Shown in pieces: positions 1 through 7,489 of a stretch of 64,000 nt of DNA. Below the pieces are notes generated by a model, which saw only the letters and a list, made by a program, of their open reading frames with translations, did not search any database and was not told where the DNA came from. Position 1 is the first letter of the stretch, and every line of letters starts with the position of its first letter. A program made the translations under genes and the position numbers. The stretch is from Pontibacter korlensis (GTDB lineage Bacteria; Bacteroidota; Bacteroidia; Cytophagales; Hymenobacteraceae), in NCBI RefSeq assembly GCF_000973725.1, contig NZ_CP009621.1, positions 2,756,001-2,820,000 on the forward strand. Reading direction: 5' to 3'.

Positions 1-307
1 CTCATATTCTTGGTAGGATCATTCCCTGTACCTGCACCACCACGGATAAGGGGATAAGGAAAGGTTTCCGGCTGGAAAGGCTATAGTGAAGGAACCAACC
101 TTATTTATTTAAAGAGGCGTGCTGTTGAGAAACGGCTGTCTAATCTAACACGGCGGCTCTCTTTTCTAAAGGGGCTGTAGCTAGCGATAAATATCCATTA
201 GAACCATTTGCTTGTAAAATAAGTAACTAGAATCTAACTATATGTAAAATATTAATACTCATATAAGGGTACGCCTGCGCCTGGCCTGCCTCCTAGTATA
301 AACTTAC
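1..307. other. Gene-free left edge
   Basis: No reading frame in this stretch looks like a protein, and I see no tRNA, strong hairpin or repeat. It contains the upstream region of the radical SAM gene that starts at 308. The last 100 bases are AT-rich, as expected of a promoter region, but I cannot point to a confident promoter box. Confidence 0.4.
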
Positions 308-1846
308 ATGGCAAGATTAAGAATTGGGGTAGTTGATCTGGTAAGCAAAGGCCCAACTAGTACCCTTTGGGCTAGGGTTATGCATGCTAACTTGGCAAGC
401 ATTATGCCGCAGGTGGTAGCCACTTGGTGCGAGCAGCAGGGGCATGAGGTGAGACTAATCTGCTATACAGGTTTGGAAAACCTGCAAAAGGAGCTGCCTA
501 GGGATGTGAATGTGGTTTTTATTTGCTCTTTCACCCAGGCAGCGCTGTTGGCCTATGCTCTTAGCAACTATTTCCGCAGCCAGGGGGCAGTTACGGTGCT
601 GGGTGGGCCTCACGCCCGTTGCTACCCTGATGACGCTGTCAAGTACTTTGACTACGTGTTGGGCTTCACCCATAAAGAAACCATTGCAGAAGTGCTGCAA
701 GAGTGCAGATCGCGGCGCCGTGAGGGCAGGCATCTTTCCGCCAGTAGGCAACCCCTACATCTGCCGGGGGTAAAAGAGCGTTGGAAGTTTATAGAGCCTA
801 CGTTAAAGAAGGCACCCTTTCTCCAGATGGTGCCCATGCTCGGGAGTGTAGGCTGCCCCTATACCTGTTCTTTTTGCATTGATGCCACGGTAGACTACCA
901 GCCTCTGAGCTTTGACGTGATAAAAGAGGACCTGCGGTTTCTGCTAACAAAATACAAGAGGCCTACTGTTGGCTGGCATGACCCGAACTTCGGCGTGCGC
1001 TTCGATGCGAACATGGAAGCGATTGCCTCCGCAGCCCCTCCAGGCAGTTTCCGATTTTTTGCCGAAAGCAGCCTTTCCATATTGACAGAAGCACATCTGG
1101 AGGTACTGCAGCAAAACGGCTTTGAGGCCCTGCTGCCTGGGGTTGAGTCCTGGTATGAGCTGGGCAACAAGTCCCGGACCTCCCGCAGCATGGGGGAGGA
1201 GAAGGTATCCCGCATCTCTGAACACATCAACATGATGTTCCGGTATGTTCCCTACGTACAGACCAACTTTGTGCTGGGGCTGGACAGTGACGAGGGGGAT
1301 GAGCCATTTGAACTGACGAAACGCTTTGTGGATTTGTCTCCGGCGGCTTTCCCTGGCTATTCTCTGTTAAGCGTCTTCGGCGAAGCGGCTCCTTTAAACC
1401 TGGAGTATCAGCGTGCCGGGAGGGTGCTGCCCTTTCCCTTTCACTTTCTCAACAATCACCTGGCCATGAACATCAAACCCAAAAACTACGGGTGGGTGGA
1501 GTTTTACGATAAGGTGATCGACCTGACCGCTTACACTTTTTCTAAAAAAGCCATCTATCGCCGCTTCAAAGCTACTCCAAACGCCAACGCCAAATGGATG
1601 AACTTCATGCGGGCAGTTTCTTCGGAAGGGTATGGACGCCTGCGCTTTTACCGCCAGGTGCGTGAAAAACTGCTCTCAGACGCTGCTTTCAGGCAGTACT
1701 TTGAGGGGGAGTCACGACGGTTGCCATCCTTTTATAAAGAAATCATTCAAAAAGACTTAGGGGTGTGGTGGCAGTGGCTTCCAGAAGGAGCCCTGGAGCA
1801 TAACGAGAATGCCTACTTGCATAAAAGCTTCCCTACTGTTGTCTAG
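308..1846 (+). CDS. Cobalamin-binding-type radical SAM protein
   Basis: Predicted radical SAM enzyme of the B12-dependent class (512 aa). The N-terminal 150 residues resemble a cobalamin-binding Rossmann domain, with a 'VLGGPHARCYPDDA' stretch typical of that domain; I do not see the DxHxxG base-off motif. The radical SAM cluster motif CxxxCxxC is at Cys183, Cys187 and Cys190 ('GCPYTCSFC'), followed by a TIM-barrel-like region and a C-terminal part without a recognised motif. Family members are methyltransferases or ring-forming enzymes on lipids, peptides or small molecules, but the substrate cannot be read here. The gene stands alone: no precursor peptide, lipid gene or cofactor gene lies beside it, and it converges with the lipoprotein gene at 2080-3435. 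Confidence 0.85.
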   Translation: MARLRIGVVDLVSKGPTSTLWARVMHANLASIMPQVVATWCEQQGHEVRLICYTGLENLQKELPRDVNVVFICSFTQAALLAYALSNYFRSQGAVTVLGGPHARCYPDDAVKYFDYVLGFTHKETIAEVLQECRSRRREGRHLSASRQPLHLPGVKERWKFIEPTLKKAPFLQMVPMLGSVGCPYTCSFCIDATVDYQPLSFDVIKEDLRFLLTKYKRPTVGWHDPNFGVRFDANMEAIASAAPPGSFRFFAESSLSILTEAHLEVLQQNGFEALLPGVESWYELGNKSRTSRSMGEEKVSRISEHINMMFRYVPYVQTNFVLGLDSDEGDEPFELTKRFVDLSPAAFPGYSLLSVFGEAAPLNLEYQRAGRVLPFPFHFLNNHLAMNIKPKNYGWVEFYDKVIDLTAYTFSKKAIYRRFKATPNANAKWMNFMRAVSSEGYGRLRFYRQVREKLLSDAAFRQYFEGESRRLPSFYKEIIQKDLGVWWQWLPEGALEHNENAYLHKSFPTVV

Positions 1847-2079
1847 CCTGCTTAGCCGTTGATGCAGCACCTATTTAAGTAGCGAGTGTATAAACCTGCT
1901 GTTCAAAATCTCAAATAATATGAACAATATATATTTTTATGAAAAGGAACGGAACTTCACCTTTCCATTTTTTTTATTCTTCAATTTTCCGTCAGTCTTA
2001 CTAAAAAAGAGAATTAATATTTATTTATGATTGGTTAACAAAAAACACTTCTTACGATGCGGCTCTAACTTCGTATCTT

Positions 2080-3435
2080 TTAATAGCTGTTTATCAAGCG
2101 GTATTTTAAATTTATTACTTCTGGATCAGCATCATTAACTGCCCCTATAGCCTTATAATATTCCTCAGCAGAATCTATCACCAGTCCATTTCGATGTTCC
2201 TTGAGGTTAGAGAAGAATTTTACCTCAAACCATACTTTATTCAGTAGTTCACGCTCTTGGGAGGTTAGGCTGAAGTTCTCACCCGGCAGCAGGTCGATTT
2301 TATTAGCATTCATCACGGTGATGGTATTACCCCGCAGTTCTCCCAACCGCTTTTTTGCTATTTCCTTGATCTTTTCGGCTGCCTTATTATTGGTAGGCAA
2401 ATTGCGGACGGCACCAACCACTATAAAGGTCTTTCCATAGTTGACCTTTGCTACGATTTCCTGCCCGTATTTGAGTTCAAACAGGTCCGGGTTCCCCTCT
2501 TTTACTTTTGCCAGTGAATCGCTGACGATAAAAGTGGGGGAGAACTCATCGAAACCCTCGAGATCGTAGCCACCGGCAAGCAGTATACCATTTTCGGTTA
2601 CTGGGTACTGCTCAATAATCGATTGGTACAGGTTGCTGCTCACAGCTAGCTTCGTAGCGAAGCCCCGTCCGTTTTCATAGAAAGCTCCCGGTAAGCGATA
2701 GGGAAGCATAAGCTCTTTCAAAGGATCTGCTTCAGGCTCCCAGTTACCAGTGGATAAGAAAGACTCACCCCAATTCTTGTCCCTGTAAACAGTTTCTGCT
2801 TGATCAAACGGGTTGGCGGCTGGCACATTTGTGTTTGTGTAAAAGCCGGCGCCAACCTGCTCCTGGTAGGGATAGTCCTCCTCCAAAACAGTTTCCCCCT
2901 TACTTGTGACAGTTACGTTCCGCGTGCCGGCGTTTGCGTTGTAGGTAGTGGTAGCGGTACTGCTATTGTCAGACGCAGTAAATTCAACAGAATTTAACTC
3001 GCCGTTGGTATAGCGATGAATAGCCGTGCCTTCCTTGCTATGTACTTTCTTCACTGACACAAGTCCGTTTGCATACTCGGTTTCAAACCATACCCCCCCT
3101 TCGGGAGTGTAGTATTTAGACCAAAGCGGTTTGTTATCCTCATTTCGTCTTACCTCCATATATAAGTGATAACTCGGACTGATTCGATACAGCTTGGCAG
3201 ACTTTATATACCCATTTTCAAAATACTCGAATTCTTCTGTGATCCAGCTTCCAAAACTCAAATTAGTATTGGTTCGGGCTTCTTTAATCCAGCCGTTTGG
3301 ATGCTGGCTGATAAGCTCAAAATCTGAGTCAGATTCAATAGCGTAATCAGTTTGTGGACCGTTGTCATCTTTATGGCAGGAAAATAATAATACGGAAACT
3401 GCCAAAAGCAGAGACAGGCAATATTTTTTTTGCAT
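2080..3435 (-). CDS. Hypothetical lipoprotein with MORN-like/YwqK-like repeats
   Basis: Secreted lipoprotein of unknown function (451 aa). The N-terminus is a type II signal peptide with lipobox ending at Cys20 ('VLLFSC'). Residues about 55-190 hold repeated short strands with aromatic-Gly motifs such as 'YFENGYIKSA' and 'YTNGELNSV', which resemble the MORN-like repeats of YwqK-type proteins. The C-terminal half has 'GKTFIVVGAVRNLP' and 'LGELRGNTITVMNAN', which suggest a mixed alpha/beta surface domain I cannot name. It is monocistronic and convergent with the radical SAM gene. Probably anchored in the outer membrane or periplasm. Family and role unknown. Confidence 0.7.
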   Translation of the reverse strand: MQKKYCLSLLLAVSVLLFSCHKDDNGPQTDYAIESDSDFELISQHPNGWIKEARTNTNLSFGSWITEEFEYFENGYIKSAKLYRISPSYHLYMEVRRNEDNKPLWSKYYTPEGGVWFETEYANGLVSVKKVHSKEGTAIHRYTNGELNSVEFTASDNSSTATTTYNANAGTRNVTVTSKGETVLEEDYPYQEQVGAGFYTNTNVPAANPFDQAETVYRDKNWGESFLSTGNWEPEADPLKELMLPYRLPGAFYENGRGFATKLAVSSNLYQSIIEQYPVTENGILLAGGYDLEGFDEFSPTFIVSDSLAKVKEGNPDLFELKYGQEIVAKVNYGKTFIVVGAVRNLPTNNKAAEKIKEIAKKRLGELRGNTITVMNANKIDLLPGENFSLTSQERELLNKVWFEVKFFSNLKEHRNGLVIDSAEEYYKAIGAVNDADPEVINLKYRLINSY

Positions 3436-3981
3436 TGTAGTAGTGTTTTAATGCGACGAAAGTTAAAAATCTACTAAGTAAAACCGAATCCTTATTTATT
3501 GATTTCAGCTTGATTCAAGTCTGATTTAACTGGAGATTAGAACAATGGATGCAGGTGTTAAGCGCCTTGGCTGTAAGACTAGGTTTAACTTGATTGTATT
3601 AGTAAACTAGTAATTAATAGCAAGTTAACAAAATAAAATACAGACCTGGGTTTGTACCCATATTTTAAAGTTTGGTTTTTTAGCACTGTAAGCCAAATTT
3701 TAAAAGATAGATCTGTTGTGTTGAGTTTTAGAATTAGGAATAATGCCTAGTCTCGAAATAGGTTGACAGGCACTGTCCCAAGGAACGCTGGTATAATGAG
3801 ATAAGTAAATTAGCTTAGTACCCAAGGTGGGCAAGGCATAGCCGTAGATTAGAGTATGAGCCTAAATCAAGGGCCCTTCTCGCATCCTGTTTACAACAAT
3901 AGGGTGCAGCACAGATAGTAGCAAAGTCTGTGCTGTGGTTGTAGATGAAGAAAAAGCTTAATTGTACATGATTTAGAGGTA
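3436..3981. other. Gene-free stretch upstream of IS region
   Basis: About 545 bases without a credible gene. It holds a 9-bp inverted repeat, CAGCACAGA (3907-3915) with TCTGTGCTG (3927-3935), that lacks a T-run and so does not look like a terminator. The first 50-100 bases are the upstream region of the minus-strand lipoprotein. The rest may be debris of the accessory patch that continues to about 6,000. Confidence 0.35.
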
Positions 3982-4173
3982 TTATTTATGTTTTTTGGCC
4001 TCTTTTACTGCTGCCCATGCATCGCCTGCACGAGGGAGAGCACAGGCTGGGCCACGATCTGTGGTTTCATGAAGAGTGCAGTGAATAAGACAGTTACTAC
4101 TGGTATAAACTTTATAAAAGTCGGCATTCACCAATCTAAGTGGAGTCTCGCGTTTGTTGCAAAGTCGCATCAT
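3982..4173 (-). CDS. Possible small or truncated orphan protein
   Basis: A 63-residue frame beginning with two Met codons. The open frame continues upstream to about residue -20 without a stop (reading 'YSKAVLKLGDDTAKY'), so it may be the 3' part of a longer gene that was cut when the neighbouring IS element arrived. Composition is protein-like (mixed charged and aromatic residues, several Cys and His), unlike most shadow frames. I recognise no family. An overlapping plus-strand frame at 3988-4215 looks less likely. Low certainty that it is expressed. Confidence 0.3.
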   Translation of the reverse strand: MMRLCNKRETPLRLVNADFYKVYTSSNCLIHCTLHETTDRGPACALPRAGDAWAAVKEAKKHK

Positions 4174-4292
4174 ATACTTGGCAGTGTCATCTCCCCAGTT
4201 TTAGAACTGCCTTAGAGTAGAAGATTCAACAAAATTAAAATCACCTCTACTACCACTACTATGGGTGTTCATTGTGGGTAACCCTGGAGGGG

Positions 4293-5128
4293 TTATCCAC
4301 AGTGAACGCCCCCTGCGAGGACCTTGGCGTACGCCACCGGGCTCATCCCCTGCAGGCTCTCATGGGGACGCAGCTGGTTGTAGTCCTCCAGCCACTCTTG
4401 AGCAATTTGCCGCACCTGGTCTAATGAGTCAAACAGGTGCATGTCCAGCACATTTCTTCTGAAGGTGCCGTTGAAACGCTCCACAAAGGCGTTCTGCGTC
4501 GGCTTGCCCGGCTGAATATAAATGAACTCAATGCCTCAGCATCCGGCTCCACTCCTCCATCAGGGAGGCGATCAGCTCCGGGCCGTTGTCCATGCGGATG
4601 CGCTGGGGCTTCTCCCTGCGTTTGATCAGGTGGTTCAGTACCCATACCACCCGGTTGCTTTTCAAAGAGAAGTCGATCTCGATGTGCAGGGCCTCTCGGT
4701 TAAAGTCGTCCATCACGTGAAAGGAGCGGAACCTGCGGCCAAGGCGTCGCTCATGAAGTCAATCGACCAGGTGTGGTTCAGCTCCCCTGGCACCTGCAAA
4801 GGCTCCTTTACCCGCTCAGGCAGCCGTTTCTTGGCCTTCCGGCGGATGCTTAAACCGATCTTTTTGTAGACCCGGTGCACGCGCTTGTGGTTCCAGGGCC
4901 GGCCTTCCTTGCGCAGCCGGTGGTAGGCTTTCCAGAAGCCTTCCCTCGGGTGCTGCTCGGCCTTCTGCCGGAGCGCTTCCTCCACAGCAGCGTCATCTTT
5001 TTTACGTTGGTAGTAGTAGACGCACTTGCTCAGGTTGAGTACACGGCATGCCCTGCTGATGCCGACCTGGGGCTGGGAGGCCACCTCCTGAGCAATTTGG
5101 CGCTTCTGGCAGGGCTTCAGAGCTTTTT
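4293..5128 (-). pseudogene. IS3-family transposase OrfB, frameshifted
   Basis: DDE integrase-type transposase broken into three frames. The first segment (5084 down to about 4735) has the HTH_21 region and '[12 protein letters not shown]', which carries the first catalytic Asp. The second (about 4716-4530) starts '[16 protein letters not shown]' and contains the second Asp in 'RIRMDNGPE'. The third (4484-4293) has '[16 protein letters not shown]' with the catalytic Glu region and the typical C-terminus '[18 protein letters not shown]'. The first break is near 4735, where several bases seem lost around a GGCCG; the second is near 4532, where one extra A sits in CTGAGGCATTGAG. The two shifts bring the reading frame back. 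Assembly error is possible but would have to occur twice. Confidence 0.85.
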
Positions 5129-5389
5129 TTCGATGATCTCCTTGGCTACCTTCAGGTCCAGGGCCAGCTCGGCGTACATGGCCTTGAGGCGGCGGTTCTC
5201 CTCCTCCAGCTCCTTGAGCCGTTTAAGTTCGGTCGCGTCCATACCGTTATAGCGCTGGCGCCACTTGTAGAAGGCAGCCTGGCTCACGCCGTACTCCCGA
5301 CTGATCTCGGCAGCGCTCTTGCCGGCCTCGAATTCCTTCAGGATCTTGGCGATCTGCTGCGGGGTAAATGTTTTCCTTTTCATAAGCAA
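5117..5389 (-). CDS. IS3-family transposase OrfA (HTH protein)
   Basis: OrfA of an IS3-family element (90 aa), the DNA-binding half of the transposase. Residues about 5-50 form an HTH_Tnp_1 helix-turn-helix ('[20 protein letters not shown]'), and residues about 55-90 a leucine-zipper-like helix ('[20 protein letters not shown]'). Its last codons contain an A7G run (5123-5130 on the minus strand), the classical slippery site for programmed -1 frameshifting into orfB. OrfA itself is intact; OrfB is not. Confidence 0.9.
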   Translation of the reverse strand: MLMKRKTFTPQQIAKILKEFEAGKSAAEISREYGVSQAAFYKWRQRYNGMDATELKRLKELEEENRRLKAMYAELALDLKVAKEIIEKKL

Positions 5390-5452
5390 CTGTTCAAAGT
5401 AAAGGGCTTTTCTCTACTTTAAAACAGTTCTATTTTTGGGGGAGCTGACATA

Positions 5453-5671
5453 ATGACCCTATATGCTGGAGGTTCTGTAAGACATAATCAAGTAGAAGTG
5501 AGAAGGATTGTTAGTGAAAAATGGGGACTGACACCTTTTACTAACAGCTCATATAAGTATTACACCTGGATCGAAGTGCCCGATGGAGATGTTCAGAGCA
5601 AGCTGGTCGCTCACGGTACCAACTGCAAAGGCAGGTATTATGTGGTGCCGATTGAAAAACTAGAACTTTAG
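5453..5671 (+). CDS. Orphan small protein or gene fragment next to IS end
   Basis: A 72-residue frame whose ATG lies three bases outside the IS3 end. The sequence (for instance 'YKYYTWIEVPDGDVQSKL' and 'GRYYVVPIEKLEL') is protein-like, and a good intrinsic terminator follows 18 bases after its stop, which supports a real gene end. Its true N-terminus may have been replaced by the IS, leaving the C-terminal part of an older gene; the IS end could also supply a promoter. No family recognised. Confidence 0.4.
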   Translation: MTLYAGGSVRHNQVEVRRIVSEKWGLTPFTNSSYKYYTWIEVPDGDVQSKLVAHGTNCKGRYYVVPIEKLEL

Positions 5672-5688
5672 TGTTGACAGTTGAATAG

Positions 5689-5740
5689 CCTCTGATATGC
5701 AATAGTAACATGTTGTATGTCAGAGGTATATTTGTTTTTA
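5689..5740 (+). terminator. Intrinsic terminator after the orphan 72-aa gene
   Basis: A stem of 14 pairs (CCTCTGATATGCAA with TTGTATGTCAGAGG, including G-U pairs) around a short loop, followed by the T-rich run TATATTTGTTTTTA. Confidence 0.65.
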
Positions 5741-5955
5741 TAGTGCTTAATATGAGTCAACAGGATGTCAACAGGGTATCAACCGATAATTAGCAATGGA
5801 GTGTGCTGGTAGTTAGATGGTTATGTGTTGATACGGCGCGTCAACAGAAAAAATCCCTTTCAACAAAAAAAGATGATTGCACCTCTGCAGCATGGTAGGC
5901 TTGAGGTGGAGGAAAAAACTAGGAGGTAAGTTTTGCCACCATTTCTGCCACCTAT
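5741..5955. other. Gene-free stretch with TCAACA repeats beside tRNA-Leu
   Basis: No coding frame. Several copies of TCAACA or its complement occur within about 130 bases (GAGTCAACAGG, TGTCAACAGGG, TATCAACCG, GTGTTGATAC, GCGTCAACAG, TTTCAACAAA). Such clusters of short repeats next to the 3' end of a tRNA gene are seen where tyrosine recombinases bind, but no integrase gene is present. Interpretation as an old attachment region is speculative. Confidence 0.3.
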
Positions 5956-5996
5956 AAACGAAATAAGGCGCTGAATATCAGCGCCTTATTTCGTTT
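5956..5996 (-). terminator. Terminator downstream of tRNA-Leu(CAA)
   Basis: A perfect 19-bp stem (AAACGAAATAAGGCGCTGA with its complement) around the loop ATA. It starts a few bases beyond the 3' end of the tRNA gene and has A/T runs on both sides, so it can stop transcription from either strand. Confidence 0.75.
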
Positions 5997-6002
5997 AAAA
6001 TG

Positions 6003-6086
6003 TACCTTGGGCCGGAGTCGAACCGGCACGAGTGTTACCTCATTGGTGTTTGAGACCAACGCGTCTACCAATTCCGCCACCAAGGC
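6003..6086 (-). tRNA. tRNA-Leu (anticodon CAA)
   Basis: An 84-nt class II tRNA. The acceptor stem GCCTTGG pairs with CCAAGGT, the D-arm has GTGGCGGAATTGGTAGACGC, and the anticodon stem TTGGT/ACCAA holds loop CTCAAAC with CAA at positions 34-36. There is a long variable arm, and the T-arm is GCCGGTTCGACTCCGGC. CCA is not fully encoded. It lies after hscB on the same strand. Confidence 0.93.
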
Positions 6087-6117
6087 TTTTCGTCTTATTC
6101 CAGCTTTAAGTTTATAG

Positions 6118-6140
6118 TATCCTAGGCCGGAGTCAAACTT
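6118..6140 (-). repeat. tRNA 3'-end-like fragment
   Basis: On the minus strand AGTTTGACTCCGGCCTAGGATAC matches the 3' end of the adjacent tRNA-Leu (GGTTCGACTCCGGCCCAAGG and following bases) at about 18 of 23 positions. It sits between the hscB stop and the intact tRNA. It may be the relic of a duplicated tRNA gene, or chance. Confidence 0.35.
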
Positions 6141-6151
6141 GCATTCCTCTG

Positions 6152-6685
6152 TCAGGAATGCGATGCAAACTTAGATAAACTTTCTTGAATGCGCAACAGG
6201 TATTTTTTCTTCAGGTAGTAAGTTTTTACCTGCTGCAAAGCCTCATCTTTTGTAACTCCATGAAGCTCAGGGTATCGCTGCAAAACAGGCAGTATGTCGT
6301 TATCCAATTGGCTCATAACACCGCTGCTTTTTTCGCCAATCTCGTGTAGCTTGGCTGCATCAAAGTCAAATTCCAGCTCCATTAGCTCCTCGTTCAGCTC
6401 CATCATCTTCATCAGGAAGTCAGAGGGCAGTTCGTTTTTGCCGCCCTCCTCCAGCAGGCCATGCTCTCTCAGTATGTACTGCATGCGCAGATCCGGATCG
6501 GAGAGGGTGCGGTAAGCATTGGTGTTTAGTGTGCTCAGTTGCAGAATATCCTGCTGCTTTTCTTGTGGCTCGTTGGCAAAAAAGTCCGGGTGGTACTCAC
6601 GGCTGAGTTTGTAGTAAGTGTTCTTCAGTGCCTTCTCGTCCAGCAGGAAACTCTCAGGTATGTTATAGAATTCGAAGTAATTCAT
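6152..6685 (-). CDS. hscB: Fe-S cluster assembly co-chaperone HscB
   Basis: J-domain co-chaperone of the ISC type (177 aa, the usual length). It delivers the scaffold IscU to the HscA/DnaK chaperone and stimulates its ATPase during Fe-S cluster transfer in the cytoplasm. The N-terminal J domain has the invariant HPD in 'SREYHPDFF' (about residues 30-38), and the C-terminal half is the helical HSCB oligomerisation domain ('EELMELEFDFDAAKLHEI' onward). No other isc gene is adjacent. The stop codon is overlapped by a small hairpin (GCATTCCTGACAGAGGAATGC), and tRNA-Leu follows. Confidence 0.9.
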   Translation of the reverse strand: MNYFEFYNIPESFLLDEKALKNTYYKLSREYHPDFFANEPQEKQQDILQLSTLNTNAYRTLSDPDLRMQYILREHGLLEEGGKNELPSDFLMKMMELNEELMELEFDFDAAKLHEIGEKSSGVMSQLDNDILPVLQRYPELHGVTKDEALQQVKTYYLKKKYLLRIQESLSKFASHS

Positions 6686-6917
6686 CTAGTCAGTTATCGT
6701 TTAACGTTCACCAGCACTGCTACTAACCGCAGTGCAGTTAAGCTATGCAAAGGTACACGAAAATGGGAAGCTTTGTTTTGCTTCGCCCCAATTAAGGCAC
6801 ACACGCTACATGCCACACGTACATGAAGTGGTCTTCTGCTTAAGTATAAAGCCCGAACCGCAAGCTGTCTGGGAGCCGCAGTGCAGGCAATACACCATAT
6901 ACTAAACTATAAGAAAA

Positions 6918-7436
6918 TTACTGTAGCAGTGCTATACCCTCCTGGTTTCCTTGCTGTGTAGCCAGGTCGAGGGCGGTAAGGCCGCGCTGATCCTTGATAC
7001 TCTTGTCGGCGCCATGGTTTACCAGCACTTTAATCACATCGTTGCGGCCGAACATGCTGGCAAACATTAGGGCTGTGCCGCCATTGCCATTTTGCAGGTT
7101 TACGTCAGCGCCTTTACTGATCAATAGTTCTGCAATGGCAGGATAACCTTTGAAAGCTGCTCCCATCAAGGCTGTGTTGCCTGTCACATCCTGGTGGTTA
7201 ATCTTAGCGCCTGCCTCCAGCAGTACAGCTACTGCATCCTGGTGGCCACCATACACAGCGATAATCAGTGGGCTAAAACCTCTGTGGTCAGTCGCGTTCA
7301 CGTCAGACTTGTTCTGCAGGTGTTGCTTTATGGCAGCTACGTCGCCTGCTCTGGCTGCTGTAATCAGGTCTTCTGACTGGGCAAAAACCAAGGCAGGTAT
7401 AAACAGGAGTAGGATGTTAAGGATGAAAGATATCAT
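6918..7436 (-). CDS. Exported ankyrin-repeat protein (AnkB-like)
   Basis: A 172-aa ankyrin protein with a type I signal peptide (cleavage about residue 19, 'PALVFAQ'), so it should work in the periplasm. Four to five ankyrin repeats follow, with the consensus pieces 'GFSPLIIAVYGGHQDAVAVL', 'GNTALMGAAFKGYPAIAELL', 'GGTALMFASMFGRNDVIKVL' and 'GLTALDLATQQGN'. It lies 53 bp after hemH in a run katA-hemA-hemH-ankyrin. Small ankyrin proteins next to catalase genes are known in Pseudomonas (AnkB with KatB) and Campylobacter (Cj1386 with KatA), where they support catalase activity or heme loading. The same role is inferred here from context and from the shared export signal. Confidence 0.85.
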   Translation of the reverse strand: MISFILNILLLFIPALVFAQSEDLITAARAGDVAAIKQHLQNKSDVNATDHRGFSPLIIAVYGGHQDAVAVLLEAGAKINHQDVTGNTALMGAAFKGYPAIAELLISKGADVNLQNGNGGTALMFASMFGRNDVIKVLVNHGADKSIKDQRGLTALDLATQQGNQEGIALLQ

Positions 7437-7489
7437 GATAAATAGTATGCTTTGTTATTAGTTTGAATGTTGCTTTATGAAGTATAAAT

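Larger units (their letters stand above)
4262..5450 (-). mobile_element. IS3-family insertion sequence, degenerate
   Basis: An element of about 1.19 kb coding on the minus strand for IS3-type OrfA and OrfB. The end next to orfA is clear: reading inward from 5450 it begins TGTCAGCTCCCCCAAAAATA, a typical IS3-family terminus. The other end is not: downstream of orfB there is no matching inverted repeat, only a 4268-4308 palindrome (GTTCATTGTGGGTAACCC / GGGGTTATCCACAGTGAAC) next to the orfB stop. No target duplication is visible. With two frameshifts in orfB, the element is probably immobile. Left boundary is approximate. Confidence 0.8.

Noticed and set aside
3763..3797. TTGACA and TATAAT as a sigma-70 promoter
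   Set aside because: The spacing is 23 bases, and Bacteroidota promoters use another consensus; no gene follows within 180 bases.
3907..3935. Inverted repeat CAGCACAGA / TCTGTGCTG as terminator
   Set aside because: No T-run on either strand and no gene ending near it.
4268..4308. TTATCCACA inside a palindrome, a perfect DnaA box
   Set aside because: A single copy located at the end of the IS3 orfB gene, with no other boxes, no AT-rich unwinding region and no dnaA or dnaN nearby. More likely part of the IS end.
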